NCBI GenBank assembly: GCA_018606645.1
Contig: JAGVRI010000014.1
Coordinates: forward strand, 36,377 to 100,376
Direction of reading: 5' to 3'
Length of the DNA stretch: 64,000 bases
From: Chloroflexota bacterium
GTDB lineage: Bacteria; Chloroflexota; Anaerolineae; JAAYZQ01
In this document: one piece after another, positions 50,317 to 59,524 of the stretch
Layout of the letters: every line of letters starts with the position of its first letter
How positions within the stretch are numbered: the stretch's first letter is position 1
Position numbers and translations under genes: made by a program
The notes under the pieces: model-generated
Told to the model about the DNA's origin: nothing
Database searches by the model: none
What the model saw: only the letters and a program-made list of their open reading frames with translations

Positions 50317-50345
50317 AGTATAGCACGAGCTTTCCCGTGGGTCAA
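50317..50345 (-). promoter_or_regulatory. Promoter of yraN-miaA
   Basis: On the minus strand TTGACC (50345-50340), 17-bp spacer, TATACT (50322-50317) with an extended TGC. The leader to the YraN start is about 46 bases. Confidence 0.75.
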
Positions 50346-50424
50346 ACGGCCCCCACCGGGGAGGTTTCAATCCCCTAGCCCCCAGGCGTGGGTTCAGTCG
50401 CCGGCCTCCAGATTTGGTAAAGCC

Positions 50425-50467
50425 GGTAGGGGATTTTGCGCCGCCCAAGCGCGCAAAATCCCCTACC
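50425..50467. terminator. Perfect 17-bp hairpin after the STAND ATPase gene
   Basis: GGTAGGGGATTTTGCGC (50425-50441) pairs exactly with GCGCAAAATCCCCTACC (50451-50467) over a 9-base loop. It begins 10 bases past the stop codon of the STAND-like gene, so a terminator role on the minus strand is likely, but there is no T-run; a mobile palindrome is the alternative. Confidence 0.6.
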
Positions 50468-50476
50468 AAGGTAACT

Positions 50477-53400
50477 CTACATCCACAATTCTGCCGGGCC
50501 GAATATGCGGTTCAGAAACTGTTGGAAGCGAGTGGGTTGGGTGAGCCCCTGTTCCTGGGCCACCCGCTGGGCGTATTGGTGCAGCATTCGGATGTTCAAC
50601 CCGTCCTCCAGGATCCGTCGGTGCAGGTTCTCCTCCGCTCGCCTCAGCCCCCAATAATCGTCAGCGACCAGTTCGTCATAGGCCAGGGAGAGGGTCAAGT
50701 GTTTGACCGCCTCACGGATGCAGGCCACCCGGTCCCGGTCGTCGGCCGCCGCCGGCGCCTGATCCAGAGCCAGGCAGGCTTTTAACATTTCGGCCTTGCC
50801 CAGCGTGTTCCAATACGGCAGGGCCGCCTCGTTGCGATTTCCGTTTTGAGCGACAGGCGGTAGCGGACCCTGGGCCGGGAACAGATAATCCTTGGGCAAG
50901 GCGGTATAGGCGCTGTACAGGGCTTCCTCAATCCCCTCCAGTTCGCCCCGGTAGTAGCACAGCCACCCCAGATTCGTCCAGGCCAGGGCCTGCAGGCCGG
51001 GGAGGTTGAGCGCCCCAGCCAGGGCAGCCGCCCGTTCGAAGTCCTTACGGCTGATCTCGGTCAGGTCTTCCGCTTCTGTCTTGCGTCCCTGCCTCTGGTA
51101 CTCACGCGCGACCTGTCGGCAGACACACCCCCGCTCGAGAAGGGCATCCAGCCGGTCGGCGGGGCTGTTTCGCAGCAGGTTCACCGCCTGATTGGCTTCT
51201 TTGATCATTTCGTCCAGGAGACTGGCCTCTCGCTGCTTTTCGTCTGGCGCGAGCGAGTCCCACAGATACCGGTGCGCCCTGGCCCGCGTCAGATGGATGA
51301 GACCTCGCACCCGGAAGGATGGAACTTCTGCCACCATCTCCAGCGCCCGATCGGTGGTGCGGATCGCTGCCCGGTGGTGGCCGTCCACCAGTTCTACCAC
51401 AGCCCGGGCGTTGAGCGCCTGGGCCAGGATGGGTGTGTTCCCGGCCCGTCGCGCGTGGCGTTCAGCCTCTTCGACCAACAGGCGGGCGTGGCCCACTCGA
51501 CCGGTCAAGGCCATCACTCCCGACAGATGGATCAAGGTAGGCACCAGGGCTGCCATCTCCAGGCGCCGCTGGAGCAGGGCCGACCGGTGATAGTGCTGGA
51601 CCGCTTCTTCATACCTTCCCTGTTGACGGTCCAGATAGCCGTGATAGTTCAGGGCCAGGCTCTGGAGGACCTTGGCCTGCCATCGCCGGCCTTTGACCAC
51701 CGGAGTCTCGGGAGGAGACCTCAAGACCTCCTCGGTCTTTTCCATCACCGCCGCCAACAATTCGCGGGCTTCCTGCCAGTCGTTTCCTTCCGCCCGATGG
51801 ATCTTGGCCACCGCCCGGTAGAGCTGCAAATGGGCCCAGGCCAATCCCAATTTTCCCGCCTGTTTCCCCCATCGCTTGCGGACCTGGTCGAAAATATGGA
51901 GAGCGCCTTCGGGGTCCCCCTGGAGAAGGAGAACGCGGATGCCCCACCGTACTGCACCATCCACCTCTGCTTCGCGGGGGACAAAGCCCATAAACTGCTC
52001 GCTCGCCTGGAGCAAGCCCAGGGTGCGCTGGAGCTCGGTGCGCAGCAGCATGTCCATCTGGAGGTCGCGTCCATCCAACGCCTCCTCGGCCAGCCAAAAA
52101 TACAGGGCAAAGCCCAGAGGAGGACTGTAACGAAGCCGATAGTGCATCTCTTCGACCAGGGCCTGCCGCCGGCGGGCCCGGAGGGAAAGAGCGACTGCCG
52201 GGAACTGATCAACCCGTTGTTCCAGCTCTCGGGTCAGCTCGCGATAGTATCTCTGAATCGAGCTGTAGATCCCGTCTCGCTCTTCTTCGCTGCACTTTTC
52301 CAGCGTGTGCTTCTCCAGCAATGCGTACAACTCATCATGGAGGAACACCCGACGGTCGCTGGGCCGGACGCGAACCAGGGCCAGTTGGGCCGCCTGATCC
52401 AGATATCCCGTGGCGGTATAGACATCCCATTCACCGCGGGCCGTTCTCAAATCCATGACCCGGGCCAATAGCTCAGGAGTGGCCCCTTTCCGCAGCCAGG
52501 CCAGGGCCCGCAGCGTATTCCCGATCGGGGCCGGACACTGCTGGACCAGGGCGATCAGGGCGCGTTCCATCTCCTCCTGGCGGTCTTCGATGTCGCGCAG
52601 GCGGAGTTCTTCCAAGGTGCTGTCCAGTAGCGAAGGGAGACTCCACCCTCGACCGATTGCCTCGGCCAGAAGAGCCAACAGGATCGGTCGGCCCCCGGTC
52701 AGCAGATGGATGGCTTCGCTTCGCCCGGTAGCGAACGTCCACAACCGGGTGGCGGCGTCCGTCTCTCCGCGCCGGGCTTCTGCCTGAGCGACCGCTTTTA
52801 GATATTCCGTCGTCTCTTCCACAGTGAAGGCTGGCACGGCGAACAGACGGAGAATGAGATGGGGGTTACGCTCCTGGAGGGCCTCGAATCGGTCCACCAG
52901 CCCACTGGGCCGTCCGGCGAGAAGGACCAGCACATTCCCACGCAATGCGGGCAAGAAGGACCGGAGCAACCACTCTCCCCCGCTGAGCACAGGTGCCTCT
53001 CGGCCCAACTCCTCCTGGAATGGATCGCGTTCGTACTCCAGGACTTCCAGGCTGTCAAAGGCCAGGACGAGGCCATCATCGGTCAATGCCAGAAGTTCCT
53101 CGCGGAAAGCGTTCTCCAGGGCCTTGGTCTGGGCAGCCGCGGTTTCTACGTTCCCAGCCAACCGCGCTTGCTCCAGAGCAGTCAATGCTTTCTCGGTCTC
53201 CTGGAAGGACCAGGTCCCCAGGACATGGACAATCTTCTGGATCAATCCCTCTACGGTATAGACCTCGATGGCGTCGAGATCGATGAGTTCACTGGCCACG
53301 CAGCAGCCAGGCAAGGCCTCGCCTTTCCTTCCTCGTCGGCTCTGGTCCAGGATGGCGTCGAGCAAAGCGGTCTTGCCTATCCCCCCTTCTCCCTGGAAAT

Positions 53401-53509
53401 AGAGGAGATGGACCCCGCCCCGCCCGATCCGCCGTTCTGCCTCGGCCAGAAGGTCCTCACGGCCGATGAAGGGGATCCGGCGGGCACCGTGGAATTCAAT
53501 GAGACCCAT
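50477..53509 (-). CDS. STAND-like ATPase with helical/TPR repeats
   Basis: 1010 residues. An AAA/NACHT-like NTPase lies at the N-terminus: an entry motif RRIPFIGREDLLAEAERRIG, Walker A GEGGIGKT (40-47), Walker B LVLAFDSLEVLEY, a sensor-like LVLLAGRPSG, and a GGRPILLALLAEAI segment. A winged-helix-like part (about 340-410, FLHDELYALLEKHTL) and then about 500 residues of TPR-like helices (QGRYEEAVQHYHRSALLQRR, LGWLCYYRGELEGIEEALYS). No N-terminal effector domain is present. STAND proteins act in regulation or phage defence; the lone setting gives no choice. A possible promoter (TTGACA at 53600-53595) has no good -10. Confidence 0.82.
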   Translation of the reverse strand: MGLIEFHGARRIPFIGREDLLAEAERRIGRGGVHLLYFQGEGGIGKTALLDAILDQSRRGRKGEALPGCCVASELIDLDAIEVYTVEGLIQKIVHVLGTWSFQETEKALTALEQARLAGNVETAAAQTKALENAFREELLALTDDGLVLAFDSLEVLEYERDPFQEELGREAPVLSGGEWLLRSFLPALRGNVLVLLAGRPSGLVDRFEALQERNPHLILRLFAVPAFTVEETTEYLKAVAQAEARRGETDAATRLWTFATGRSEAIHLLTGGRPILLALLAEAIGRGWSLPSLLDSTLEELRLRDIEDRQEEMERALIALVQQCPAPIGNTLRALAWLRKGATPELLARVMDLRTARGEWDVYTATGYLDQAAQLALVRVRPSDRRVFLHDELYALLEKHTLEKCSEEERDGIYSSIQRYYRELTRELEQRVDQFPAVALSLRARRRQALVEEMHYRLRYSPPLGFALYFWLAEEALDGRDLQMDMLLRTELQRTLGLLQASEQFMGFVPREAEVDGAVRWGIRVLLLQGDPEGALHIFDQVRKRWGKQAGKLGLAWAHLQLYRAVAKIHRAEGNDWQEARELLAAVMEKTEEVLRSPPETPVVKGRRWQAKVLQSLALNYHGYLDRQQGRYEEAVQHYHRSALLQRRLEMAALVPTLIHLSGVMALTGRVGHARLLVEEAERHARRAGNTPILAQALNARAVVELVDGHHRAAIRTTDRALEMVAEVPSFRVRGLIHLTRARAHRYLWDSLAPDEKQREASLLDEMIKEANQAVNLLRNSPADRLDALLERGCVCRQVAREYQRQGRKTEAEDLTEISRKDFERAAALAGALNLPGLQALAWTNLGWLCYYRGELEGIEEALYSAYTALPKDYLFPAQGPLPPVAQNGNRNEAALPYWNTLGKAEMLKACLALDQAPAAADDRDRVACIREAVKHLTLSLAYDELVADDYWGLRRAEENLHRRILEDGLNIRMLHQYAQRVAQEQGLTQPTRFQQFLNRIFGPAELWM

Positions 53510-53724
53510 GTCCCCCTCCCTGGTGCCGTTCCCGACCTACAGCGCACCCATCAGGAGATATCTGGCGGTTTCCCGAATAACGCGTCATCCGTTCTGTCAA
53601 TAGATTACCAAAATCCTACCGATTCAAGACGATAAAGCAATATAACAGTCGATTTCATGCTTATTTTACCAGATATCTGCTTTCCTGTCAAGCCTCACAC
53701 CACTTGATCAACGCTTCTTGGTCA

Positions 53725-53753
53725 TTGCAGGTCAGAGGGATTCATGGTATAAT
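53725..53753 (+). promoter_or_regulatory. Promoter of the TPR/L,D-transpeptidase gene
   Basis: TTGCAG (53725-53730), 17-bp spacer, TATAAT (53748-53753) with extended TGG; the ATG at 53763 is 9 bases on. The rest of the 250-bp gap to the divergent STAND gene is A/T-rich and shows no gene. Confidence 0.65.
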
Positions 53754-53762
53754 GGGCAAAGG

Positions 53763-55295
53763 ATGGGCGAAGACGTGGCGAACTCAGTCACCCGTAGCGG
53801 ATTCGGTCTACAACGATTCCGTGGAGAAAACCCGGTCGAGCAGGCCAGGTTTCGGTTGGAAGCGAGCCGGCTGATGGTGCGACAGGGGAACCTCGACCAG
53901 GCCCGTCAGCTCTTGGGAGAAGCCCTTCAATTTGATCCGGGTTTGGTAGAGGCGCGGTTGCAGCTCGCCTGGCTGACCCCGGATCGGGGAGAGCGAGAAG
54001 CTCTATTGCGCCAGGTGCTGACGCTGGACCCGGGTCATATCCAGGCGCGGGCCGAGTTGGAGCGCCTGCAATCCCTGCCCGCCCATCCGCAGGCTCACCG
54101 AATCAGTGGAAGCCGACGGTGGCCCTGGCTGGCGGCGCTCCTGATCCTGACGGCTGGTTTGATGGCAGCAACTTTTCTGATCGTGGCTCCGCTGGAGAGC
54201 AGCCTGGCCTGGTTGCTCGCGACCCCCCTACCGACCAGCAGTCCCACACCGACACGTACCCCAGAGGAGATTGCGGTCCAGTTTGTACCCCAGTTGGAAA
54301 CCGCTCTGGCCAATGGCAACTGGGACCGGGCGCTGGAAATTGTAGAGATCATGAGGGGAGTTGCCCCGACCAGCCCGGCCATCCAGCAATGGGCATTCAT
54401 GGTCTATGTGCGCGGGGGGCAGGCTCTGGTCCAGGCTGGACAGGTCGAGCGGGCACAGATCCAGTTTGACCAGGCGGTGGCCTTGAGGCCGGACGATGCC
54501 GAGGCCCGATTATGGCAACAGAGCACTCAACTGTATCGGACCGGTGTGGCAGCCCTCCAGTCCGGGCAATGGGAAGTGGCGATCCAGTCGTTCACCGGAG
54601 TCCAGGAGCGACTCCCTAAGTATGGCGATGTCTCGGCCCGGCTGGCGGAAGCGTACCAGCGTAGCGGCCAAGCGGCTCTCGAGAAGAAGGATTGGACGAG
54701 GGCGATCGACATGTTAACGCGGGCTTACCAGTTGGCTCCCCAGGACCTGAATACCGTCAACCTCCTGTCGGCGGCCTATCGGCAACGAGGCATCGCCTGG
54801 GAGCAACAGAACAAATTCAAGGAGGCGAGATCGGACCTGGAGGCGGCGCTCGCCCTCCGCCCCGATGACGCAGAGGCCAAAGCCCATCTGGAGAAGGTGA
54901 TGTTCGAACTTTTTCCTCCGAAACGGATCGAAATTGATATCTCCACCCAACGGTTCTATGCCTACGAAGGGGAGCAACTGGTCTACGAGTTCCCCACCTC
55001 CACCGGTTTGCCGGGACGGGATACGGCCACTGGACATTTCCATGTGTTGGACAAGATGCCAATGGCCTACTCCAGCATTTGGAATCTGAAAATGCCCTAC
55101 TGGCTGGGCATCTATTATGTCGGAAACATTGAAAATGGGATCCATGCCTTGCCCATTCGGCCCGACGGCACGGTCATGTGGGCGGGATTGTTGGGTCAGC
55201 GGGCTTCCTATGGGTGTGTCATCCTCAGCACGGAAGCAGCCAAGATCATCTATGAGTGGGCGGATATCGGTACACCGGTGGATATCCATTATTAG
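53763..55295 (+). CDS. TPR-repeat L,D-transpeptidase (YkuD domain), membrane-anchored
   Basis: 510 residues from the ATG at 53763; in-frame codons upstream lie within the promoter. A cytoplasmic part with two TPR units (QGNLDQARQLLGEALQFDPG) precedes a helix at about 120-150 (WPWLAALLILTAGLMAATFL). Outside follow four or more TPRs and a C-terminal YkuD domain (about 385-510: IEIDISTQRFYAYEGEQLVY) with the catalytic His461 in GIHALP and Cys485 in ASYGCVILS. YkuD enzymes form 3-3 peptidoglycan cross-links or attach proteins to the wall. This indicates a meso-diaminopimelate-type or similar peptidoglycan in this organism. It shares a tight cluster with phoU (8 bases). Confidence 0.88.
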   Translation: MGEDVANSVTRSGFGLQRFRGENPVEQARFRLEASRLMVRQGNLDQARQLLGEALQFDPGLVEARLQLAWLTPDRGEREALLRQVLTLDPGHIQARAELERLQSLPAHPQAHRISGSRRWPWLAALLILTAGLMAATFLIVAPLESSLAWLLATPLPTSSPTPTRTPEEIAVQFVPQLETALANGNWDRALEIVEIMRGVAPTSPAIQQWAFMVYVRGGQALVQAGQVERAQIQFDQAVALRPDDAEARLWQQSTQLYRTGVAALQSGQWEVAIQSFTGVQERLPKYGDVSARLAEAYQRSGQAALEKKDWTRAIDMLTRAYQLAPQDLNTVNLLSAAYRQRGIAWEQQNKFKEARSDLEAALALRPDDAEAKAHLEKVMFELFPPKRIEIDISTQRFYAYEGEQLVYEFPTSTGLPGRDTATGHFHVLDKMPMAYSSIWNLKMPYWLGIYYVGNIENGIHALPIRPDGTVMWAGLLGQRASYGCVILSTEAAKIIYEWADIGTPVDIHY

Positions 55296-55303
55296 GAGTG
55301 AAT

Positions 55304-55960
55304 ATGGCCCGTCAATTGTTTGAGGAGCAACTCCGCGAACTGGTGGAGAGCCTGCTGGCCATGGGCCAGATGGTGGATGAGACCATCGATCGGTCTATCC
55401 AGGCTCTGGCTCAGCAGGACGTGGAACTGGCTCGCCAGATCATCGAGTTCGATGAACAGATCAACGCCACCCAGCATGAGATTGATGAGAAATGCCTGGT
55501 GCTGATCGCGACCCAGCAACCGATGGCCAGCGATCTGCGGGCCATCCTGGCGATTTCGAACATTGCCGCTGAACTGGAGCGGATCGGCGACTATACCGAG
55601 GGCATCGCCCGCCTGGTTCTGAAACTGGCCGGGCAGCCATTGATCAAGCCCTTGATCGATATCCCCCGCATGGCCAAAGAGGGTCGTCGGATGCTAAAGG
55701 CTTCGCTGGAAGCCTTTGCCGAGCAGGATGTGGAAAAGGCCAAACAGATCGGCGAGGCCGATGATCTGGTGGATGCCCTGTACAATCAGGTCTTCCGCGA
55801 ACTCCTGACCTTTATGATGGCAGACCCACGGACCATCACCCAGGCTACCTACCTCATCTGGGTCGCCCACAACCTGGAACGGATTGCCGACCGAACGACC
55901 AACATTGCCGAGCGGGTTGTTTTCCTGAACAGAGGCGAAATTGTGGACCTGAATCGCTAG
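55304..55960 (+). CDS. phoU: Phosphate signalling complex protein PhoU
   Basis: 218 residues, two PhoU three-helix repeats, each with the metal-binding motif E-x-x-R-I-x-D (ELERIGDYTEGIARLVL; NLERIADRTTNIAERVV). PhoU couples the Pst transporter to PhoR-type kinase control and prevents phosphate overload. The ATG at 55304 has AGGAG 5 bases upstream; it follows the transpeptidase gene by 8 bases. No kinase or pst gene adjoins it; the only pst gene in the window is pstB at 31247. Confidence 0.94.
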   Translation: MARQLFEEQLRELVESLLAMGQMVDETIDRSIQALAQQDVELARQIIEFDEQINATQHEIDEKCLVLIATQQPMASDLRAILAISNIAAELERIGDYTEGIARLVLKLAGQPLIKPLIDIPRMAKEGRRMLKASLEAFAEQDVEKAKQIGEADDLVDALYNQVFRELLTFMMADPRTITQATYLIWVAHNLERIADRTTNIAERVVFLNRGEIVDLNR

Positions 55961-56015
55961 GGTGCAGACCCGTTGCGGATTTTAGGAAGATAGGAGAATA
56001 TTGGAGGCAGGAACT

Positions 56016-57209
56016 ATGACCATGGATCTGAGCCAGCTCACGCAGATGGCTACCTGGCTGGATGAGGAGCACCGGCGGGACAAGGCCGAGTTAATCCGGT
56101 TGCAACAGCGGCTGGAAAGCCAGGTCGCCGAGATGCAGGACCAGGCACGGGCTTTGAAGGAGATCGAAGCACGTTTCGTCGGGGTGCAGACGCAACTGCT
56201 GAAGTTTGCCCAGCTTGAGAAGGCCCTGCAACAACTGAAAGACGAAGTCGTGCAGATGCTGGCCCAGGCCGACGAACGTCGCCTGCAGGAGAGCCGGGAG
56301 GCAGAGCGGATCCGCTCCATCGAGCGCGACACTGTCTCCCGCGCGCTGAACGAGATCCGCCGTGACCTGCAACGCCTGCCCCGCCTCGAGGAAGAGATCG
56401 GCTTGCGCAAAGAAGAGCAACGCCGGGTGAACGAGCAGATCATCGCCCTGCAGCAAAGCTCTGCCGCCCTGAGCCAGGAGGTGGAGAACAGGCTGAGAGG
56501 ACTGCCCTTCCTGGAGGAAGGTCGCAGCCAGGATGTGCGGCGGATCGCCCAACTCCAACAGGAATCGCTGGAGGCGCTGAAGCGCATTGAGCAGCATGAC
56601 TCGCAGTTGCGGGTGCTTGAGGATGCCATCCAACGTCAGGAACGGGACCTCAGCGAGTTGAAAGAGCTGGTCTCTCAGCTCCGGGCTGCGCAACGGGAGT
56701 TTACCGAGAAACAGTTGCTGGAAGTGGAGCGCATGAAACGCCAGATAGCCGACTGGAGCGAGACGTTGGAGGTCCAGCTCAAAAAGATAGACGAATTCGA
56801 AGATCGAATCCAACAGTTCGGCGAAGCGTTTCGACAGGATCGGCAGGTGGTGGAGAGCGTGACCCGTTTCCAGGAGATCATCCGCCGCGAACAGACCCAG
56901 GTGGCGGAACTGCAACGCCTGGCCGAGGACCGCCAGAAGCGACAATTAGAACAGTGGGCGGAGGAGAATGAGAAACGGTGGAAACGAGAACTTCTCCGCT
57001 GGGAGCATCAGTGGGGGGAACAGGCCAAGCGTAACGCGCAGATCGCCGATCAGTTTCACCAGATCGAAGAACGCCTGGCCCATCATCAGGCGGACCTCGA
57101 AGCAGCCTGGAATTTCCTGAAATCTCGGATCGCCTTTGAGACTCAGGAATCGCGCCGCTGGGTGGTGGAGATGAACCGCCTGCTGGAAGAGCGGCCGAAA
57201 AAAGAGTAA
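56016..57209 (+). CDS. Long coiled-coil protein of unknown function
   Basis: 397 residues from the ATG at 56016 (GGAGGCAGG upstream). Apart from a short start (MTMDLSQLTQMATWLDEEHR) it is almost entirely charged, heptad-patterned helix rich in Glu, Gln, Arg and Leu, without a signal peptide or membrane segment. It matches no specific family I recognise; SMC-like or cytoskeletal-filament roles are conceivable. It lies 55 bases after phoU and 46 bases before selB, possibly in the same transcript. Confidence 0.8.
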   Translation: MTMDLSQLTQMATWLDEEHRRDKAELIRLQQRLESQVAEMQDQARALKEIEARFVGVQTQLLKFAQLEKALQQLKDEVVQMLAQADERRLQESREAERIRSIERDTVSRALNEIRRDLQRLPRLEEEIGLRKEEQRRVNEQIIALQQSSAALSQEVENRLRGLPFLEEGRSQDVRRIAQLQQESLEALKRIEQHDSQLRVLEDAIQRQERDLSELKELVSQLRAAQREFTEKQLLEVERMKRQIADWSETLEVQLKKIDEFEDRIQQFGEAFRQDRQVVESVTRFQEIIRREQTQVAELQRLAEDRQKRQLEQWAEENEKRWKRELLRWEHQWGEQAKRNAQIADQFHQIEERLAHHQADLEAAWNFLKSRIAFETQESRRWVVEMNRLLEERPKKE

Positions 57210-57255
57210 CGGGTAGGATCTCGATCTCCCCCAATCCGCCATTCCGAGGAAACCG

Positions 57256-59181
57256 GTGCGCGTCATTGGTACCGCAGGTCACGTAGATCACGGCAAATCC
57301 ACCCTGGTCCATGCCTTGACCGGCATTGACCCGGACCGGCTCAAGGAAGAGAAGGAACGGGAGATGACCATTGATTTGGGGTTTGCCTGGCTCACCCTGC
57401 CCAGCGGCGAACGGGTCGGCATTGTGGATGTGCCGGGTCATAAAGACTTTATCAAGAACATGCTGGCCGGCGTGGGGGGGATTGACGCCGCCCTGCTGGT
57501 TGTAGCCGCCGATGAAGGGGTCATGCCCCAAACCCGAGAGCATCTGGCCATTCTGGACCTGCTCCAGGTGCAGGGCGGGGTGGTGGCTCTGACCAAGGTG
57601 GATATCGTCGAAGACGAAGACTGGTTGGACCTGGTTGAAACCGATCTGCTGGAGGTCCTGGAGGGTACCGTCCTGGAAGGAGCGCCGATTGTCCGCTGCT
57701 CGGCTCGCACCGGGCAGGGGCTATCGAGATTGATTGAGGAGTTGGATCGGTATCTGGCTCAGAGTGCGCCTCGCCGGGACGTGGGCCGGCCCCGGTTGCC
57801 AGTGGATCGGGTATTCACCGTCGCTGGCTTTGGCACGGTGGTCACCGGCACGCTGAGCGACGGGACCTTCACCGTGGGTCAGGAGGTAGAGATTCAACCC
57901 TCAGGGCTCAAGGCCCGCATCCGGGGGTTGCAGACCCACCGGGAAAAGATCGAGCAGGCCGTGCCCGGCAGCCGGGTGGCGATCAATCTGACCGGGGTCA
58001 GTAAGGAGGAGATCCGGCGGGGGGATGTGGTGACCACTCCGGGCTGGCTGCGTCCGACGACGCTGGTGGATTGCCACCTGCGCTATCTGGCCGATGCCTC
58101 TGAACCTCTACAGCACAATGCCTGGGTCGACTTTTTTAGCGGGGCGGCTGAGGTTCGGGCCCGGGTGCGGTTGCTGGGCACCTCAGCCTTGGAACCCGGC
58201 CGGGAAGGCTGGATCCAGCTCCAGTTGGCCGCCCCGATCCCGTTGGTGAAAGGCGATCGGTTTATCCTCCGCCGGCCATCCCCCAGCGTGACGATCGGCG
58301 GAGGGCGGGTAGTCAATCCGTTTCCCGGTCGTCGTCACCGGCGCTTCCGGGCCGACGTCATCGAAATGTTACAAACCCAGATGCACGGGACCCCGGAAGA
58401 GATTCTGTTACAGGACCTGGAACGCTATCGGCTCTGTGAAGTCCGGGAATTGCTGGGCCGGAGCCACCTGTCGGCTCAGCAAGCCCAGGAGTCTCTGAAG
58501 GCGCTGATACGGGAGGGCCAGATTGTGGTCCTGGACAATACCATATCGGTCGCCTCTCTGCCCTCTACTCTCCCTGAATCCAGCTATCTGATCTCCCGCT
58601 CAGGTTGGGGGGCGTTGCGAGAGCGGACCGAGGCCCTGTTGGGTGAATACCATAGCCAATTTCCGTTGCGGGCCGGCATGCCCCGTGAGGAGGTCAAAAG
58701 CCGTTTATCCCGCTACCTGCCGGTCGCAAGCCCCCGGCTCTTTCATGAGATCGTCAGCCGGGCGATCGCCGAGGGTTGGTTAGCTGAAGCCAGTGGTTCG
58801 CTGCGACTCTCTTCCCATCGGGCGACCTTTACGGCGGCGCAACAGCAAGCGGTGGACCAGTTGCTCAATACCTTCCGCCAGCATCCATACGTCACCCCTT
58901 CGGTGGCCCAGTGTGAAGAGCAGGTAGGTAGCCAGGTGCTCAACGCTCTGATCGAGCAAGGGCTGCTGACTCGGCTGTCCGAGGATGTGATCGTGTTGAC
59001 CGAGACGTACGAAGAGATGCGCGACCGGGTGATTTCGTATCTTAAGGAGCATGGGACAATCACCGTGGCCCAGGTCCGAGACCTGTTCAGCACCAGCCGC
59101 AAGTACGCGCTGGCACTGCTCGGCTATATGGATGAGAAGCGGATCACCCGCCGGGTGGGCGACGAACGGGTGCTGCGCTGA
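57256..59181 (+). CDS. selB: Selenocysteine-specific translation elongation factor SelB
   Basis: 641 residues with a GTG start. The EF-Tu-like G domain has [20 protein letters not shown], the switch region ending [26 protein letters not shown] and TKVD. Domains II and III follow ([20 protein letters not shown] is highly typical), then C-terminal winged-helix domains that bind the SECIS RNA hairpin ([20 protein letters not shown]). SelB brings Sec-tRNA to in-frame UGA codons. selA, selC and selD are not in the window. Its direct neighbour is a gene with an apparent Sec codon. Confidence 0.96.
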   Translation: MRVIGTAGHVDHGKSTLVHALTGIDPDRLKEEKEREMTIDLGFAWLTLPSGERVGIVDVPGHKDFIKNMLAGVGGIDAALLVVAADEGVMPQTREHLAILDLLQVQGGVVALTKVDIVEDEDWLDLVETDLLEVLEGTVLEGAPIVRCSARTGQGLSRLIEELDRYLAQSAPRRDVGRPRLPVDRVFTVAGFGTVVTGTLSDGTFTVGQEVEIQPSGLKARIRGLQTHREKIEQAVPGSRVAINLTGVSKEEIRRGDVVTTPGWLRPTTLVDCHLRYLADASEPLQHNAWVDFFSGAAEVRARVRLLGTSALEPGREGWIQLQLAAPIPLVKGDRFILRRPSPSVTIGGGRVVNPFPGRRHRRFRADVIEMLQTQMHGTPEEILLQDLERYRLCEVRELLGRSHLSAQQAQESLKALIREGQIVVLDNTISVASLPSTLPESSYLISRSGWGALRERTEALLGEYHSQFPLRAGMPREEVKSRLSRYLPVASPRLFHEIVSRAIAEGWLAEASGSLRLSSHRATFTAAQQQAVDQLLNTFRQHPYVTPSVAQCEEQVGSQVLNALIEQGLLTRLSEDVIVLTETYEEMRDRVISYLKEHGTITVAQVRDLFSTSRKYALALLGYMDEKRITRRVGDERVLR

Positions 59182-59217
59182 AACTCGAACCCTATGCCAA
59201 TCGAGGTTAGACAAGCA

Positions 59218-59439
59218 ATGAGCGAGGTGGTCATCTTTACCAAGCCAGGTTGCCCGTATTGTGCGGCAGCCAAAGACCATTTCCAGCGACAGGGCATCCA
59301 TTACACCGAATATAACGTGACGGCGGATCCCGGCGCCCTGCGCCGGATGTTGGAACTCAACGGGGGCCGACGCCAGGTGCCGACCATTGTCCAGGATAAT
59401 CGGGTGACGGTCGGCTTTCACGGCTCCTGAGGGGTATAA
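59218..59439 (+). CDS. Glutaredoxin-like selenoprotein, Uxx-star type (TGA read as Sec)
   Basis: 70 codons from the ATG at 59218 (an in-frame ATG at 59194 is an alternative) encode a glutaredoxin-like fold with redox site KPGCPYCAAAKDHF and cis-Pro segment QVPTIVQDNRVTVGFHGS. The next codon is TGA (59428-59430), followed in frame by GGG GTA TAA. Reading TGA as selenocysteine gives the ending Ser-Sec-Gly-Val-stop, the pattern of the 'Uxx-star' family of glutaredoxin-like selenoproteins, where Sec or Cys stands three codons from the end. selB ends 37 bases upstream and a hairpin begins 10 bases after the TGA. Without recoding the product would be 70 residues and lack its probable second redox residue. 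Confidence 0.75.
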
Positions 59440-59460
59440 CGGCCAGCCGTGGGCTGGCCG
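59440..59460 (+). promoter_or_regulatory. SECIS-like hairpin after the Sec TGA
   Basis: CGGCCAGCC (59440-59448), loop GTG, GGCTGGCCG (59452-59460): a perfect 9-bp stem whose loop starts with G, 19 bases after the TGA. Position and apical G fit bacterial SECIS elements as I recall them. It could instead be part of the terminator region. Confidence 0.5.
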
Positions 59461-59474
59461 CTATTCTGAAGTGG

Positions 59475-59506
59475 CACAGGGCCGCCGGACAACCGGCGGC
59501 CCTGTG
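59475..59506. terminator. Bidirectional hairpin terminator between selenoprotein and protease genes
   Basis: CACAGGGCCGCCGG (59475-59488) and CCGGCGGCCCTGTG (59493-59506) form a perfect 14-bp stem over a 4-base loop. It lies between two convergent genes; no T-run is present on either side. Confidence 0.7.
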
Positions 59507-59524
59507 TGTCGCGGAACGATCGGT

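Noticed and set aside
50355..50385. GTTTCAATCCCCTA, resembling the start of a CRISPR repeat
   Set aside because: It occurs once, with no spaced copies and no cas genes nearby.
50477..59181. A defence island around the STAND ATPase
   Set aside because: The flanking genes (yraN, miaA, YkuD, phoU, selB) are housekeeping; no nuclease, toxin or integrase gene is present.
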